The notes beneath the pieces were generated by a model that was not told the DNA's origin, did not search any database, and saw only the letters and a list, made by a program, of their open reading frames with translations. The translations under genes and the position numbers were made by a program. From Atopobium sp. BS2 (GTDB lineage: Bacteria; Actinomycetota; Coriobacteriia; Coriobacteriales; Atopobiaceae), in NCBI RefSeq assembly GCF_000565075.1, contig NZ_JDFG01000039.1:102244-166243 (forward strand): 64,000 nt of DNA, written 5' to 3'. This document shows positions 45,567 to 54,705 of the stretch, piece by piece. Numbering within the stretch: position 1 is the first letter of the stretch; each line of letters begins with the position of its first letter.

Positions 45567-46436
45567 TTACTCCTGCAGAAGCTGGGCAATCAAGCCAAGC
45601 TTTGTCTCAAACGAAACGCCACGAAGCTCAAAGTTTGGCTGCTCACGAGTAATTTCCATGGATTCGCAAACAAACTCACCAGAAAATTCAACGGCGTCAG
45701 CGATTTCCTGACCACACATAACTGCAGCTAAAAGCGCAGAAGCAAACAAATCGCCGGTGCCGTGCAGCATGTAAGGCAGAAGCTCAGAAACAATCTCGCC
45801 TCGTTCGGACTCAGTAGCAACAAAGTTGCGGATGAGGCCGTCGCCACGAACGATACCCTTAAGAACGACGCACTTTGCACCCATTGCAAGCAGCGAATCA
45901 AGTAGCTCATCTACCTGCTCATCAGTCAAATCCTGACCAGCGTATGGAATACCCGTCAGAATTGAAGCCTCAGTAAGATTTGGTGTCAAAATATCTGCGC
46001 CGTTTACCAGGGACTTCATTGCGTCACAAAGCTCTTGCGTATAGGTTGGATACATCTTGCCGCCATCGCCCATAACTGGGTCAACAACGCGGAGTGCCTT
46101 TGGATGCTCCTGGTACAAGCGCTGAATGCTTGCAACCTGCTCTGCTGCACCAAGGAAGCCAGAATAAATGACGTCCAGGTCAATACCTTCTTCCTGCCAT
46201 GCATTCAGGTAATCCTCGAGCATGTTGGTGGTGTCGTGCATGTAGAACGTAGGGAACTTGGTGTGTGCCGAGAAAAGCGACGTAGGTACTGGACAAACGT
46301 CACATCCCGCTGCTGACAGAACCGGAATAGCTACGCCAAGCGAGCATTTTCCGTATCCGCAGAGGTCATGCACTGCGGCAATGCGAGGGATGTACGAGCT
46401 TTCTCGCTGGTACAGAACAGAGTTGGTTTCATTCAT
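45567..46436 (-). CDS. pdxY: Pyridoxamine/pyridoxal kinase (PdxY-like)
   Basis: Phosphorylates B6 vitamers to make pyridoxal phosphate. The 289-residue product is in the ribokinase-like family: RIAAVHDLCGYGKCSLGVAIPVLS at the N-terminus (core HDLCGYGKCSL), substrate region PTSLFSAHTKFPTFY, and RVVDPVMGDGGKMYPTY. NLTEASILTGIPY and the anion-hole HGTGDLFASALLAAVM complete it. It is on the minus strand between plus-strand blocks, so transcribed on its own. Phosphorylation of another hydroxymethyl-pyrimidine-like substrate cannot be excluded. Confidence 0.9.
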   Translation of the reverse strand: MNETNSVLYQRESSYIPRIAAVHDLCGYGKCSLGVAIPVLSAAGCDVCPVPTSLFSAHTKFPTFYMHDTTNMLEDYLNAWQEEGIDLDVIYSGFLGAAEQVASIQRLYQEHPKALRVVDPVMGDGGKMYPTYTQELCDAMKSLVNGADILTPNLTEASILTGIPYAGQDLTDEQVDELLDSLLAMGAKCVVLKGIVRGDGLIRNFVATESERGEIVSELLPYMLHGTGDLFASALLAAVMCGQEIADAVEFSGEFVCESMEITREQPNFELRGVSFETKLGLIAQLLQE

Positions 46437-46552
46437 TACAGTTTCCTTTCACGTGGACTGATGGACCAACGTTCTAGAAAATCATACTCTATACTGTGAG
46501 ATGGATATTTGACGTATCCGCCTATTTTATGAGACGTAACAAAGGAGCAGAG

Positions 46553-47014
46553 ATGGCAGATCAGCCTGTTGTCGGCATTATCATGGGATCAAAGAGCGAC
46601 CTTGCAACTATGGAGGGATGTACCGCTGAACTTGAGCGCCTTGGCGTTCCATATGAGCTGGTCATTGCATCCGCACACCGCACTCCAGACAAGGTCCATC
46701 AGTGGGCCGAGACCGCTGCTGACCGCGGCCTCAAGGTAATCATCGCGGCCGCAGGAAAGGCTGCTCACCTGGGTGGAGTTGTTGCTGCATTCACCCCACT
46801 GCCTGTCGTCGGCGTTCCAATGAAGACCTCTGACCTCGGCGGCATGGACTCCCTGCTTTCCATGGTCCAGATGCCATCCGGCGTGCCCGTTGCCTGCGTT
46901 GCCATCAACGGCGCCAAAAACGCAGCTATTTACGCCACTCAAATTTTGGGCGCATCTCTTCCAGAGTATCGCGAGAAGATCGTCCAGCTTAAAGCCGAGA
47001 TGGCTGACGCATAA
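46553..47014 (+). CDS. purE: N5-carboxyaminoimidazole ribonucleotide mutase, class I PurE
   Basis: Moves the carboxyl of N5-CAIR to give CAIR in purine synthesis. The 153-residue product has the PurE motifs [47 protein letters not shown] and [25 protein letters not shown] site before the ATG at 46553 fixes the start; the frame runs 19 codons further upstream without a site. purK is not adjacent. It is separated from other pur genes by the sortase gene. Confidence 0.96.
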   Translation: MADQPVVGIIMGSKSDLATMEGCTAELERLGVPYELVIASAHRTPDKVHQWAETAADRGLKVIIAAAGKAAHLGGVVAAFTPLPVVGVPMKTSDLGGMDSLLSMVQMPSGVPVACVAINGAKNAAIYATQILGASLPEYREKIVQLKAEMADA

Positions 47015-47087
47015 GCTAACGCGTACCGCACGCACGTAGTCCGCAAATAGAACTCGCATGCGTACTTGCACCCGCAATCGCACACGA

Positions 47088-47123
47088 GACCCGCGCTTTA
47101 GGAGACCTGAGGCGCGGGTTTTG
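47088..47123 (+). terminator. Terminator after purE
   Basis: ACCCGCGC and GCGCGGGT with a 15-nt loop, then TTTTG. It is preceded by a CGCA-rich stretch with no other signal. Confidence 0.85.
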
Positions 47124-47248
47124 CATACCGCAAAATGTGATTATGCGATGACTTCATAAGATGTACAGAGATTTTTGTTTCGTGCATAGCTAAACTTTTA
47201 AAGGGTATGACAAAGGAATGACAAAGAGTACCTTCAGAAGGGAAGTGC

Positions 47249-48187
47249 ATGGAATCAAAAAACGGCAAGCATTTTGCTTCATTCGCCGCTGACGATCAGA
47301 CGGCTGGAAATACTCACACCTCAAAAACATCCGTCGAGATAGTTTCTATGAAAAATTCCGCGTCTTCAAAAAAAGAGGGAAACAAAAAAACCTCTCCTAA
47401 AAAGTCTGGCGAGAAACCCGCTAAGAAGAAGGGCTTTGCCTATATTCTTTCCACGCTCTTGCTGGTAGTTGGCATTGGCCTCTTGGTTGTCGCTGGCGTC
47501 ATGTTTGGCAAGACTCAGCTTGAATACCACGAGCAAGACGTCATCAACGAAGAACTCGCTACATACGCAACAGTTTCCGAGAAAAAAGACGAGGCTCCAG
47601 TTATTGATTGGGCTGGTCTTCAGGCAGTAAACAACCAGGTTGTCGGCTGGATTCAGATTCCAGATACGCAGGTTAACTACCCTGTGTATCAGACCACAGA
47701 TAACGATCACTACCTGCATACAAACGCAAAGGGCGAGTGGTCAATCGGTGGTCAGATTTTTATGGACTACCAAAACAATCCAAATGGCCTCACTGACCAG
47801 CAAACCATTCTCTATGGTCACCACATGAGAAACGGCTCCATGTTCCAGTACATTGGAGCAATGAATGACCAATCTACCTTCGATAAGGTTGAGACCATCT
47901 GGTACGTCACGCCTACTCAGACATATGAGCTTGAGCCGGTATTCACCTATCACACCGACGAAGACGACGAGGAAGTCAGGCAGTTTAACTTTGCTTCTGT
48001 TGATGAGTTCAGGTCTTATATGAAGGACAGGCTCTCAAGGGCAGTAAGCTCTCGTTCAGATGCAGCAGAGGTTATTTCTCGCGCGGATCATGTTCTTACG
48101 CTCTTTACCTGCAATTATACTGATCAGTATGGTCGCACCATGCTCATCTGTGTTCCAAAGACTGAGGCACAGCCAAAGGCTCAGTAG
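47249..48187 (+). CDS. Class B-type sortase
   Basis: Membrane-bound transpeptidase that attaches proteins to peptidoglycan or polymerises pilins. The 312-residue product has a Lys-rich cytoplasmic region (about 33-62), one transmembrane segment (63-86) and a sortase fold. NNQVVGWIQIPDTQVNYPV and YLHTNAKGEWSIGGQIFMDY are class B features. Catalytic His191 or His192 lies in LYGHHMRNGSMF, Cys288 in TLFTCNYT and Arg296 in DQYGRTML. The LPETG protein at 57044 is a potential substrate, although class B enzymes often prefer NPQTN-like signals. Confidence 0.92.
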   Translation: MESKNGKHFASFAADDQTAGNTHTSKTSVEIVSMKNSASSKKEGNKKTSPKKSGEKPAKKKGFAYILSTLLLVVGIGLLVVAGVMFGKTQLEYHEQDVINEELATYATVSEKKDEAPVIDWAGLQAVNNQVVGWIQIPDTQVNYPVYQTTDNDHYLHTNAKGEWSIGGQIFMDYQNNPNGLTDQQTILYGHHMRNGSMFQYIGAMNDQSTFDKVETIWYVTPTQTYELEPVFTYHTDEDDEEVRQFNFASVDEFRSYMKDRLSRAVSSRSDAAEVISRADHVLTLFTCNYTDQYGRTMLICVPKTEAQPKAQ

Positions 48188-48278
48188 CCGGTATACTGGC
48201 GGTTCAGAAGGAATATTGGATACAGCAAGAAGCCTCCAGTCAGGGCAGTGAAATGCTACTTTCTTAAAAAATTGTTAC

Positions 48279-48313
48279 ACGCTCCGAACATATTTGTTCG
48301 GAGCGCTTTTTCT
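48279..48313 (+). terminator. Terminator after the sortase gene
   Basis: CGCTCCGAACA and TGTTCGGAGCG form an 11-bp stem with a 4-nt loop and then CTTTTTC. Confidence 0.93.
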
Positions 48314-48406
48314 TGTAAATTTCCAGGTACACTGTATGTATTGTTGCCAGACGTGAGAGGCGTTTGATCAAGGGTGGCTCAAGCTGAGGCATCCGGAGGG
48401 GATCCA

Positions 48407-49900
48407 ATGGAACTTCACGAGGAATGTGGCGTCTTTGGAGTATGGGCGCCTGACCGTGACGTTGCTCGACTCACTTATTTTGCGCTGCACGCCCTGCAGC
48501 ACCGCGGACAAGATTCCGCAGGTATAGCTGTCGGCGACGGCCATACCGTGCTTATCAGAAAAGATACGGGCCTCGTAACCGAAGTTTTCAACAACGACGA
48601 CCTCAACGCAATGCCAGGTAAAGTGGCTATCGGTCACTGCCGCTACGGCACCGCAGGCGCCAAGGGTTGGGAGTCGGCCCAGCCTCACATGTCGTCCATC
48701 GACGAGACCCTCATTGCCCTAGCGCATAACGGTACCCTCGTTAACTTTGACTCCTTGCGAGAAGAACTGTCTTCTCGCCAGATTTCCTTTAGATCGCACA
48801 CGGATTCCGAGGTAGCAGCCCAGCTCATCGGCTACTTTACTCGTCGTACACACCGTCTGCGCACCGGTATTGCCGCAACCATGAACCTCATTGAGGGTGG
48901 TTACGCCATGGTGCTCATCCGCGAGAACGCCCTCTATGCGTTTAGGGATCCTAACGGCATTCGCCCGCTGGTACTCGGCCATATTGGCGAGGAAGGCGAG
49001 AATAACTGGGTAGTTGCATCTGAGACGTGCGCGCTGGATATTGTGGGCGCTACGTATGTGCGCGAGGTGGCTCCTGGCGAGATTATCCGTATTTCCGACA
49101 GCGGCCTATCTTCTGAGATGGGACTTTCTCCTCGTCAGCAAGCAGATTGCATCTTTGAACAGGTGTACTTCTCGCGCCCTGACTCTATTATTAGTGGTCG
49201 CTCGGTATATTCTGTCCGTCATCAGATGGGTCGCCAACTGGCAAAAGAGACCCCAGCAGACGTTGACCTGGTAATCGGTGTACCTGATTCCGGCGTTCCT
49301 GCAGCTGAGGGTTTTGCACAAGAGCTGGACGTGACTTTTGGCACTGGCTTGATCAAAAACCGCTACGTTGCAAGAACGTTCATTCAACCTACACAGCAGC
49401 TTCGTGAGCTGGGTGTACGCTTGAAGCTCAATGCGCTTTCGGACGTTGTTGCAGGTAAGCGCATCGTAATGGTAGATGATTCTGTTGTTCGCGGCACTAC
49501 TTCCAAGCAGATTGTTCAACTGCTTAGAGACGCAGGAGCTACTGAAGTACACGTCAGAAGTGCATCTCCAAAGGTTATCTGGCCGTGCTTCTACGGTATT
49601 GATACTGCCGATCAGCACCAGCTTGTTGCGGCAAAAATGACTACTCAAGAGATCTGCGAATATATCGGTGCAGATTCCTTAGGCTTTTTGAGCCTAGAAG
49701 GTCTGCTTGCCTGCGTTCCTTCTCGCGGTTATTGCGAGTCTTGCTTTAGCGGTAGGTATCCTGTGGCAATTCCGGAAGACTTCCACCAGAGGTTCTTGCC
49801 AGAAAACACTCCAGATAATCTAAACCCATCTTTTGCACGTAAGTTTGACCAGGTAGAACAGCAGTTAATTGACGAGGGCTTTGTCCCCTCAAAGCAGTAA
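48407..49900 (+). CDS. purF: Amidophosphoribosyltransferase
   Basis: First committed step of purine synthesis: PRPP plus glutamine to phosphoribosylamine. Starting at 48407 (CGGAGGGG upstream), the product has 497 residues and a short propeptide MELHEE before the catalytic Cys7 (ECGVFGVWAP). The glutaminase has HALQHRGQDSAGIAV. The PRTase has the PRPP loop VMVDDSVVRGTTSKQIV. Cysteines in TCALDI, WPCFYG and GYCESCFSG match the iron-sulfur ligands of the Bacillus-type enzyme. A GTG 33 nt upstream is an alternative start. Confidence 0.96.
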   Translation: MELHEECGVFGVWAPDRDVARLTYFALHALQHRGQDSAGIAVGDGHTVLIRKDTGLVTEVFNNDDLNAMPGKVAIGHCRYGTAGAKGWESAQPHMSSIDETLIALAHNGTLVNFDSLREELSSRQISFRSHTDSEVAAQLIGYFTRRTHRLRTGIAATMNLIEGGYAMVLIRENALYAFRDPNGIRPLVLGHIGEEGENNWVVASETCALDIVGATYVREVAPGEIIRISDSGLSSEMGLSPRQQADCIFEQVYFSRPDSIISGRSVYSVRHQMGRQLAKETPADVDLVIGVPDSGVPAAEGFAQELDVTFGTGLIKNRYVARTFIQPTQQLRELGVRLKLNALSDVVAGKRIVMVDDSVVRGTTSKQIVQLLRDAGATEVHVRSASPKVIWPCFYGIDTADQHQLVAAKMTTQEICEYIGADSLGFLSLEGLLACVPSRGYCESCFSGRYPVAIPEDFHQRFLPENTPDNLNPSFARKFDQVEQQLIDEGFVPSKQ

Positions 49901-49911
49901 GAAGGAGAATA

Positions 49912-51000
49912 ATGACTACTTCCGCTGATCCAACCAAGCAGATTACCTACGCCGACGCAGGCGTTGACGTTGATGAAGGCGCTCGCGCGGTCGACGCCAT
50001 CAAGGCTGCTGTTGCTACAACTACTCGTCCCGAGGTCATCGGTGGCTTGGGCGGCTTTGGTTCCTGCTTCTCGGCAGCGGCTCTGAAGGACATGGAAGAG
50101 CCTGTACTGGTCAGTGGCACCGACGGCGTTGGCACTAAGCTTGCCATCGCTCAGCTTCTCAATCGCCACAATACGGTAGGTGAGGACCTGGTTGCCATGT
50201 GCGTCGACGACATTGTTCCCATGGGCGCCGAGCCGCTGTTTTTCTTGGATTACGTTGCTGTGGGCAAGCTTAAAGCCGAGGCAGTCGCCGAAGTTGTTGG
50301 TGGTATTGCAGAAGGCTGCCGCAAGAGCGGATGTGCGCTGGTAGGCGGCGAGATGGCCGAGCATCCAGGTGTTATGAATCCTGACGACTACGATCTTGCT
50401 GGCTTTGTCGTAGGCGTTGTCGACAAACCAAAGATCTTAGGTCCCGAGAAGGTCAGTGAAGGTGACGTCATCCTGGGACTTCCTTCTTCTGGCATTCACT
50501 CCAACGGATATTCGCTGGTACGTAAGGTAGCCATTGAGGGTAAGACTGTCGAGGAGCTTAACCAGCCACTAGAGGAACTCGGTGGAGAGTCACTCGCAGA
50601 CGCTGTTTTGCGTCCAACTACTATTTACGCAGGTGGATTGCTTGCTGCACTCCGCGCAGGAGCTCCTATCAAGGCTATGGCACACATCACCGGTGGTGGA
50701 ATCACCGAGAACCTTAACCGTGCACTGCCAGCTCACCTTGACGCAGAGGTTGATCGTGGTGGAGAGGCTGGTCCTGCATGGGATATTCCACCAGTTATTT
50801 CATACGTTTCTAACGCTGCAAACCTGTCTCTTGACGAGCAGTATCGCACCTTCAACATGGGCGTTGGTATGGCTCTTATCGTGGACATGGATGACGTTGA
50901 CGATGTAGCAGAAGCCCTCTCTGACCAGGGATTTGAGCCATTTGTCATGGGCCAGATTATCCCAGGCACCGGAAAGGTGGTCTACAACGATGCCAATTAA
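49912..51000 (+). CDS. purM: Phosphoribosylformylglycinamidine cyclo-ligase
   Basis: ATP-dependent ring closure of FGAM to AIR. The 362-residue product has ITYADAGVDVDEGARAVDAI, VSGTDGVGTKLAIA, CVDDIVPMGAEPLFFLDY and LPSSGIHSNGYSLVRKV. The GGGITENLNRALP and FNMGVGMALIVD segments follow. AAGAAGGAGAATA precedes the ATG, 11 nt after purF. purN starts inside its last 11 nt. Confidence 0.97.
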   Translation: MTTSADPTKQITYADAGVDVDEGARAVDAIKAAVATTTRPEVIGGLGGFGSCFSAAALKDMEEPVLVSGTDGVGTKLAIAQLLNRHNTVGEDLVAMCVDDIVPMGAEPLFFLDYVAVGKLKAEAVAEVVGGIAEGCRKSGCALVGGEMAEHPGVMNPDDYDLAGFVVGVVDKPKILGPEKVSEGDVILGLPSSGIHSNGYSLVRKVAIEGKTVEELNQPLEELGGESLADAVLRPTTIYAGGLLAALRAGAPIKAMAHITGGGITENLNRALPAHLDAEVDRGGEAGPAWDIPPVISYVSNAANLSLDEQYRTFNMGVGMALIVDMDDVDDVAEALSDQGFEPFVMGQIIPGTGKVVYNDAN

Positions 51001-51604
51001 GCTTGGCGTTCTTCTTTCCGGTTCAGGTACCAACCTGCAGGCCATTATTGACGCCATTGATGCTGGCAAGCTAGACGCAACCATTGAACTGGTTGTTTCT
51101 TCTCGCCCCGATGCATATGGTCTGAAGAGGGCGGAGGCAGCCGGTCTGCAAACTCTGACGCTCTCAAAAGAGACGTACGAGGATCCGTTTGTTGCAGATA
51201 TGGTTATTGCCACCGAGCTCAAGCGCTATAACGTTGATTACGTTGTTATGGCTGGTTACATGCGTAAAGTTGGCGTTCCTATTCTGAACACCTTCCCTAA
51301 TCGCGTTCTCAACCTGCACCCAGCGCTGCTGCCAAGCTTCCGTGGTGCGCACGCTATTCAAGATGCGTATGAGTACGGCGTCAAGGTGACGGGCGTCACC
51401 GTTCACCTGGCAAACGCTGATTATGATCGCGGTCCTATTATTGCCCAGCGACCTGTTGTGGTTGAAGAGGGTTGGACTGTTGACCAGCTTGAAGAGGCAA
51501 TTCACCAGGTAGAGCACAAGCTTTATCCAGAGGTTTTGCAGCTCTTTGCCCAAGACAGAGTCCACGTTGAGGGTCAAAAGGTTCGCATAGAGTTAGGTGA
51601 GTAA
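50990..51604 (+). CDS. purN: Phosphoribosylglycinamide formyltransferase
   Basis: Transfers a formyl group from 10-formyl-THF to GAR. The 204-residue product has LGVLLSGSGTNLQAIIDAI, the formyl-transferase core AGYMRKVGVPILNTFPNRVLNLHPALLPSFRGAHAIQDA (core NLHPALLPSF with the catalytic Asn/His) and VTGVTVHLANADYDRGPII. The ATG at 50990 overlaps purM by 11 nt; the longer frame upstream is inside purM. Confidence 0.96.
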   Translation: MPIKLGVLLSGSGTNLQAIIDAIDAGKLDATIELVVSSRPDAYGLKRAEAAGLQTLTLSKETYEDPFVADMVIATELKRYNVDYVVMAGYMRKVGVPILNTFPNRVLNLHPALLPSFRGAHAIQDAYEYGVKVTGVTVHLANADYDRGPIIAQRPVVVEEGWTVDQLEEAIHQVEHKLYPEVLQLFAQDRVHVEGQKVRIELGE

Positions 51605-52738
51605 ATGTCGAGAAGTGCCCGGATTAAGCTGAGCGACGTTGCTACATCGCGAGTCAATAACCTGAACTTTATAAGGTTTGTTGCCGCACTGATGGTCATT
51701 GTTTCTCACTGCTATGCAGTTGTTTTGGGTGGCGATGCCGGTAGTTATCTCTTGAAGTTTACTGGTGACCGCTTGAGTCCAGGCGGTGTTTCTGTTGGCG
51801 TTTTCTTCCTCTTTGGTGGATTTTTGATTGCACGCAGCTGTGAGCACCATCCTGAGGCAAAAAAGTTTTTCTCGGCACGTATTTTGAGGCTTTTTCCGGA
51901 GCTTTTGTTTGTTGTGATTCTGACCGCATTTGTGTTTGGCCCACTATTCTCAACGCTTTCACCTGTGGAGTATTTTACTAATCCACAGACGTACAAGTAC
52001 CTGTTCAATGGTGTCTTGATTATGGTTCATCAGTTGCCGGGAGTGTTTACCAACAATCCTTCGGGCGATGTGGTCAATGCTGCACTATGGACGCTTCCTG
52101 TTGAGTTTATCTGCTATATCCTGTGTTTTATCAGCTACAAACTCACCAAGTTTGATAAAAAGAAATTTTTGCTGCTCTCGATACCTGTTTTTGCGTTGGC
52201 AGCAGTGTATTACGTGAAATTTTCTCCGCTTCAGCTCAGTGTTGTGCGCGCGGTTCTCCTGTTTTACTTAGGTGTTTTGATTTGGGTGCTCAGAGACCAT
52301 ATTACTATCTCGCCTGTTTTGGGCCTTGCGACGATTGTTCTGTGGTTTGTTATGGTCTTCCGCGGTATCGATAATCTGGCAATGCTGACGGTTTTCCCTA
52401 TCGCTTGCTTCTGCCTTGCATACGGAATGGGCAACCACTTTAGTAAATTTGGCACAAAGTTTGAGCTCTCGTATGGCATTTACCTTTGGGCTTTTCCTAT
52501 TCAGCAAGTATTAGTTCAGTTCTTCCCAGCATGGCATCCTTACATAAATGCGCTGGTTGCAGCTTTGCTAGCAACTTGCGGAGCGTTTGTGAATCATTTT
52601 GTTGTTACTGCTCCGCTTGGAAGATTCCTTAAAGGGCGCCGTCAGAAAGCTCTTGATGCGCAGAAATCTTCCGAAGAGCAAAATAATGCCGACAAGAATA
52701 AGGAACTTTCTAAAGGCGAGAAGTCCATTAAGCAGTAA
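51605..52738 (+). CDS. Acyltransferase family 3 (OafA/WecH-like) membrane protein
   Basis: Integral-membrane O-acyltransferase that usually modifies surface polysaccharide or peptidoglycan. The 377-residue product has about ten hydrophobic segments. NLNFIRFVAALMVIVSHCYAV holds the family R and catalytic His, VGVFFLFGGFLIARS follows, and RILRLFPEL is the third landmark. Its last 45 residues are hydrophilic (SSEEQNNADKNKELSKGEK). ATG follows the purN stop directly, so translation is probably coupled, although the pathway link is unclear. Confidence 0.9.
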   Translation: MSRSARIKLSDVATSRVNNLNFIRFVAALMVIVSHCYAVVLGGDAGSYLLKFTGDRLSPGGVSVGVFFLFGGFLIARSCEHHPEAKKFFSARILRLFPELLFVVILTAFVFGPLFSTLSPVEYFTNPQTYKYLFNGVLIMVHQLPGVFTNNPSGDVVNAALWTLPVEFICYILCFISYKLTKFDKKKFLLLSIPVFALAAVYYVKFSPLQLSVVRAVLLFYLGVLIWVLRDHITISPVLGLATIVLWFVMVFRGIDNLAMLTVFPIACFCLAYGMGNHFSKFGTKFELSYGIYLWAFPIQQVLVQFFPAWHPYINALVAALLATCGAFVNHFVVTAPLGRFLKGRRQKALDAQKSSEEQNNADKNKELSKGEKSIKQ

Positions 52739-52754
52739 TGGAACGGCTGCGTTA

Positions 52755-53168
52755 CTATTTTGTTGCAAGTAAAAGCTCAAATATTCTTTGCGTATAAACA
52801 AATGAGGAAACAAGCCAAATAAGCGGAACAACCAAGTCTCTAATAGTAATAAAACAATCTGATTTAGAGTGTTTTGCTATTTGCGTAAAGATTGCGCACG
52901 CAACAGCAATAGCAATAATTCCAACTATATAAGGAACAAGAAATTGCTGCTTAACTACAGTTTTAGTGGTAAGAAGCATTATGTTTACAAAGAAGACCAT
53001 AGCTATAAAAAAGTAATAAAGTGCGAGCACTCCACCGCGGAAGAGGTCAAAATTTGTGCGCTTAAAGATTTTGCTCAAGCTTTGCTTTGCAAGAAGGACA
53101 TATGCCGCTATGAGATACAGGACGGCCAGGGGAATATAGATAACTTTAAAAAAACCTATAAGTGCCAC
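52755..53168 (-). CDS. Small four-helix membrane protein, unknown
   Basis: Encodes 137 residues with four hydrophobic segments (about 5-28, 45-68, 77-97, 107-125). I do not recognise it. The start is GTG at 53168 with AAGGACGG upstream. It is on the minus strand with a SemiSWEET-like gene 57 nt upstream. Topology is all that can be read; no catalytic motif is visible. Confidence 0.65.
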   Translation of the reverse strand: MALIGFFKVIYIPLAVLYLIAAYVLLAKQSLSKIFKRTNFDLFRGGVLALYYFFIAMVFFVNIMLLTTKTVVKQQFLVPYIVGIIAIAVACAIFTQIAKHSKSDCFITIRDLVVPLIWLVSSFVYTQRIFELLLATK

Positions 53169-53225
53169 ATGAACCGTCCTTATCGTTGAGTCTTAGTAAG
53201 CTGATAGGCCTGACCGACTGCCAGA

Positions 53226-53510
53226 TTATAGTAGCGCGGTTAGCGCAGTAACAAGTCCAAAGAGAATACCAGGGGCGTTAGCAATCATAATGGGAACATC
53301 GCGTTCTTTCTTGAAAGCGCCGTAAACAAACCAGACAGTGCAGTTGATCATGGCAACTAGTGGTTGGATGAAGCTACCTTTATTGCCAGCAAGATTGTTG
53401 GTAATCTGCGGAATATAAGAAACATACATCATGACTGATAGAATGCTGCCAAATTGACCTAGCTTGTTGAAGAAATTCTCGTCAAAAGAAAGTGCGTGCT
53501 TTTCTGTCAT
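53226..53510 (-). CDS. SemiSWEET-like sugar transporter (first copy)
   Basis: The 94-residue product has three hydrophobic helices and the PQ-loop SYIPQITNNLAGNKGSF, followed by QPLVAMINCTVWFVYGAF. SemiSWEETs form dimers that move sugars down gradients. GGAGGTTACTTTAC before the ATG at 53508-53510 fixes the start; the longer frame has no site. A related gene is at 56528. Confidence 0.88.
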   Translation of the reverse strand: MTEKHALSFDENFFNKLGQFGSILSVMMYVSYIPQITNNLAGNKGSFIQPLVAMINCTVWFVYGAFKKERDVPIMIANAPGILFGLVTALTALL

Positions 53511-53578
53511 GTAAAGTAACCTCCAATGCCTAACAAACAGATTGCTGATACTTACCCAAGTACTAAACAAGATATTCG

Positions 53579-53932
53579 TCAGTTCGTTGCAGAATAACTT
53601 GCATCAATCCATTGGCACAGCTCATCAAAGTCAACAGAGCCATCTAAAAGTGCAGAAATCCAATGTTCTTTATTCATGTGATATGCAGGCAGATAACCCT
53701 CCTGGTGCAGAAGCATTTCTAGAAGAAATGGATCATCTATTTTCACATTAACAAGATCAAAGCGGCCGGGTTCTTTTAATCCTAGCTTTTGACCGGACAC
53801 ATCGGCAACAAGTGCAAACCACTTGTTATTGTGAGGGTGCCGTAAAACCGCATAGGTTGGAGCTGTCGAGAAGGGATAGTCGGGGTTTATACCGTACTGA
53901 TTTGCAACGTATTCAAACAGCTTTTCTCGCAT
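53579..53932 (-). CDS. MmcQ/YjbR family protein
   Basis: The 117-residue product has the family layout: MREKLFEYVANQYGI, then FSTAPTYAVLRHPHNNKWFALVAD (core PHNNKWFALV), LVNVKIDDPF and PAYHMNKEHWISALLDG. YjbR-like proteins have a DNA-binding-like fold but an unclear role. GGGAGGCCAGATT decides the ATG at 53930-53932. It stands alone. Confidence 0.9.
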   Translation of the reverse strand: MREKLFEYVANQYGINPDYPFSTAPTYAVLRHPHNNKWFALVADVSGQKLGLKEPGRFDLVNVKIDDPFLLEMLLHQEGYLPAYHMNKEHWISALLDGSVDFDELCQWIDASYSATN

Positions 53933-54081
53933 AATCTGGCCTCCCTCGTCCACATCTTATTATGATCGGCAGCTTCTCTATGGAGAAGTTGAAATTGTCA
54001 TTATCTCCAGCATATGCGCCCTAAACAGCTATACTAAATGTGTTTGTATAGGTAATAAAAAGTCCGAGCGAAGGGCGCCAT

Positions 54082-54705
54082 ATGAGCCGAGTTTCTCGTA
54101 GAGAAGATGAGTTCTACAGCATGTTTTCTGAGTTTTCAGCGTTGATTGTTTCAACAGCAAAACTGTTTGTCTCTTATATGGAGTCATTCCCAAGTTCAGA
54201 AGATTATGAAGTCCAAATCAAGAACTACGAGACACTCTGCGATGACCAGGTAGGAAAGATTATTTCCACCCTCAACACATCCTTTATCACGCCATTTGAT
54301 CGCGAGGATATCTCGCGTCTTGCTCTGCTAATGGACGAGATTGCAGATGGTATTGAGAGCGTCTCTGCACACCTCAGCATGTATGACATCAAAGAAATGC
54401 GCCCAGAGGCTGTTCAGGTAGCCCATCTGATTCTGTTTGCATCAGAGGAGCTGCAAAAGGCCTTTGATCGTCTCCCTGATTATCACAAGGATGACTCGGT
54501 CATTCGCCATACACGCTCTGCAAATGAGTATGAGGACCAGGGTGATGTTGTTTATCGTAACGCCCTGAGCTCTATTTTCAGAAACGTTGATGATCCGATT
54601 GAGGTTCTTAAGTGGAAGAGCCTTTTGGATAGACTTGAGTCTACTCTTGACGCTTGCAAGCACGTTGCAAACGCCGTTCAGAATGTCATTGTGAAAAATG
54701 GCTAG
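54082..54705 (+). CDS. DUF47 (PhoU-like) phosphate transport accessory protein
   Basis: The 207-residue product is all-helical with the DUF47 layout: EDEFYSMFSEFSALIVSTAKLF, DREDISRLALLMDEIADGIES (core FDREDISRL), and a final LDRLESTLDACKHVANAVQNVIVK. These proteins accompany Pit transporters and probably regulate them. It overlaps the pit gene by 8 nt, so translation is coupled. AAGGGCGCC before the ATG is a modest ribosome-binding site. Confidence 0.94.
   Translation: MSRVSRREDEFYSMFSEFSALIVSTAKLFVSYMESFPSSEDYEVQIKNYETLCDDQVGKIISTLNTSFITPFDREDISRLALLMDEIADGIESVSAHLSMYDIKEMRPEAVQVAHLILFASEELQKAFDRLPDYHKDDSVIRHTRSANEYEDQGDVVYRNALSSIFRNVDDPIEVLKWKSLLDRLESTLDACKHVANAVQNVIVKNG

Noticed and set aside
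46437..46552. Purine riboswitch upstream of purE (also checked before purA and purF)
   Set aside because: No three-way-junction pattern with the conserved purine-aptamer loops could be found.
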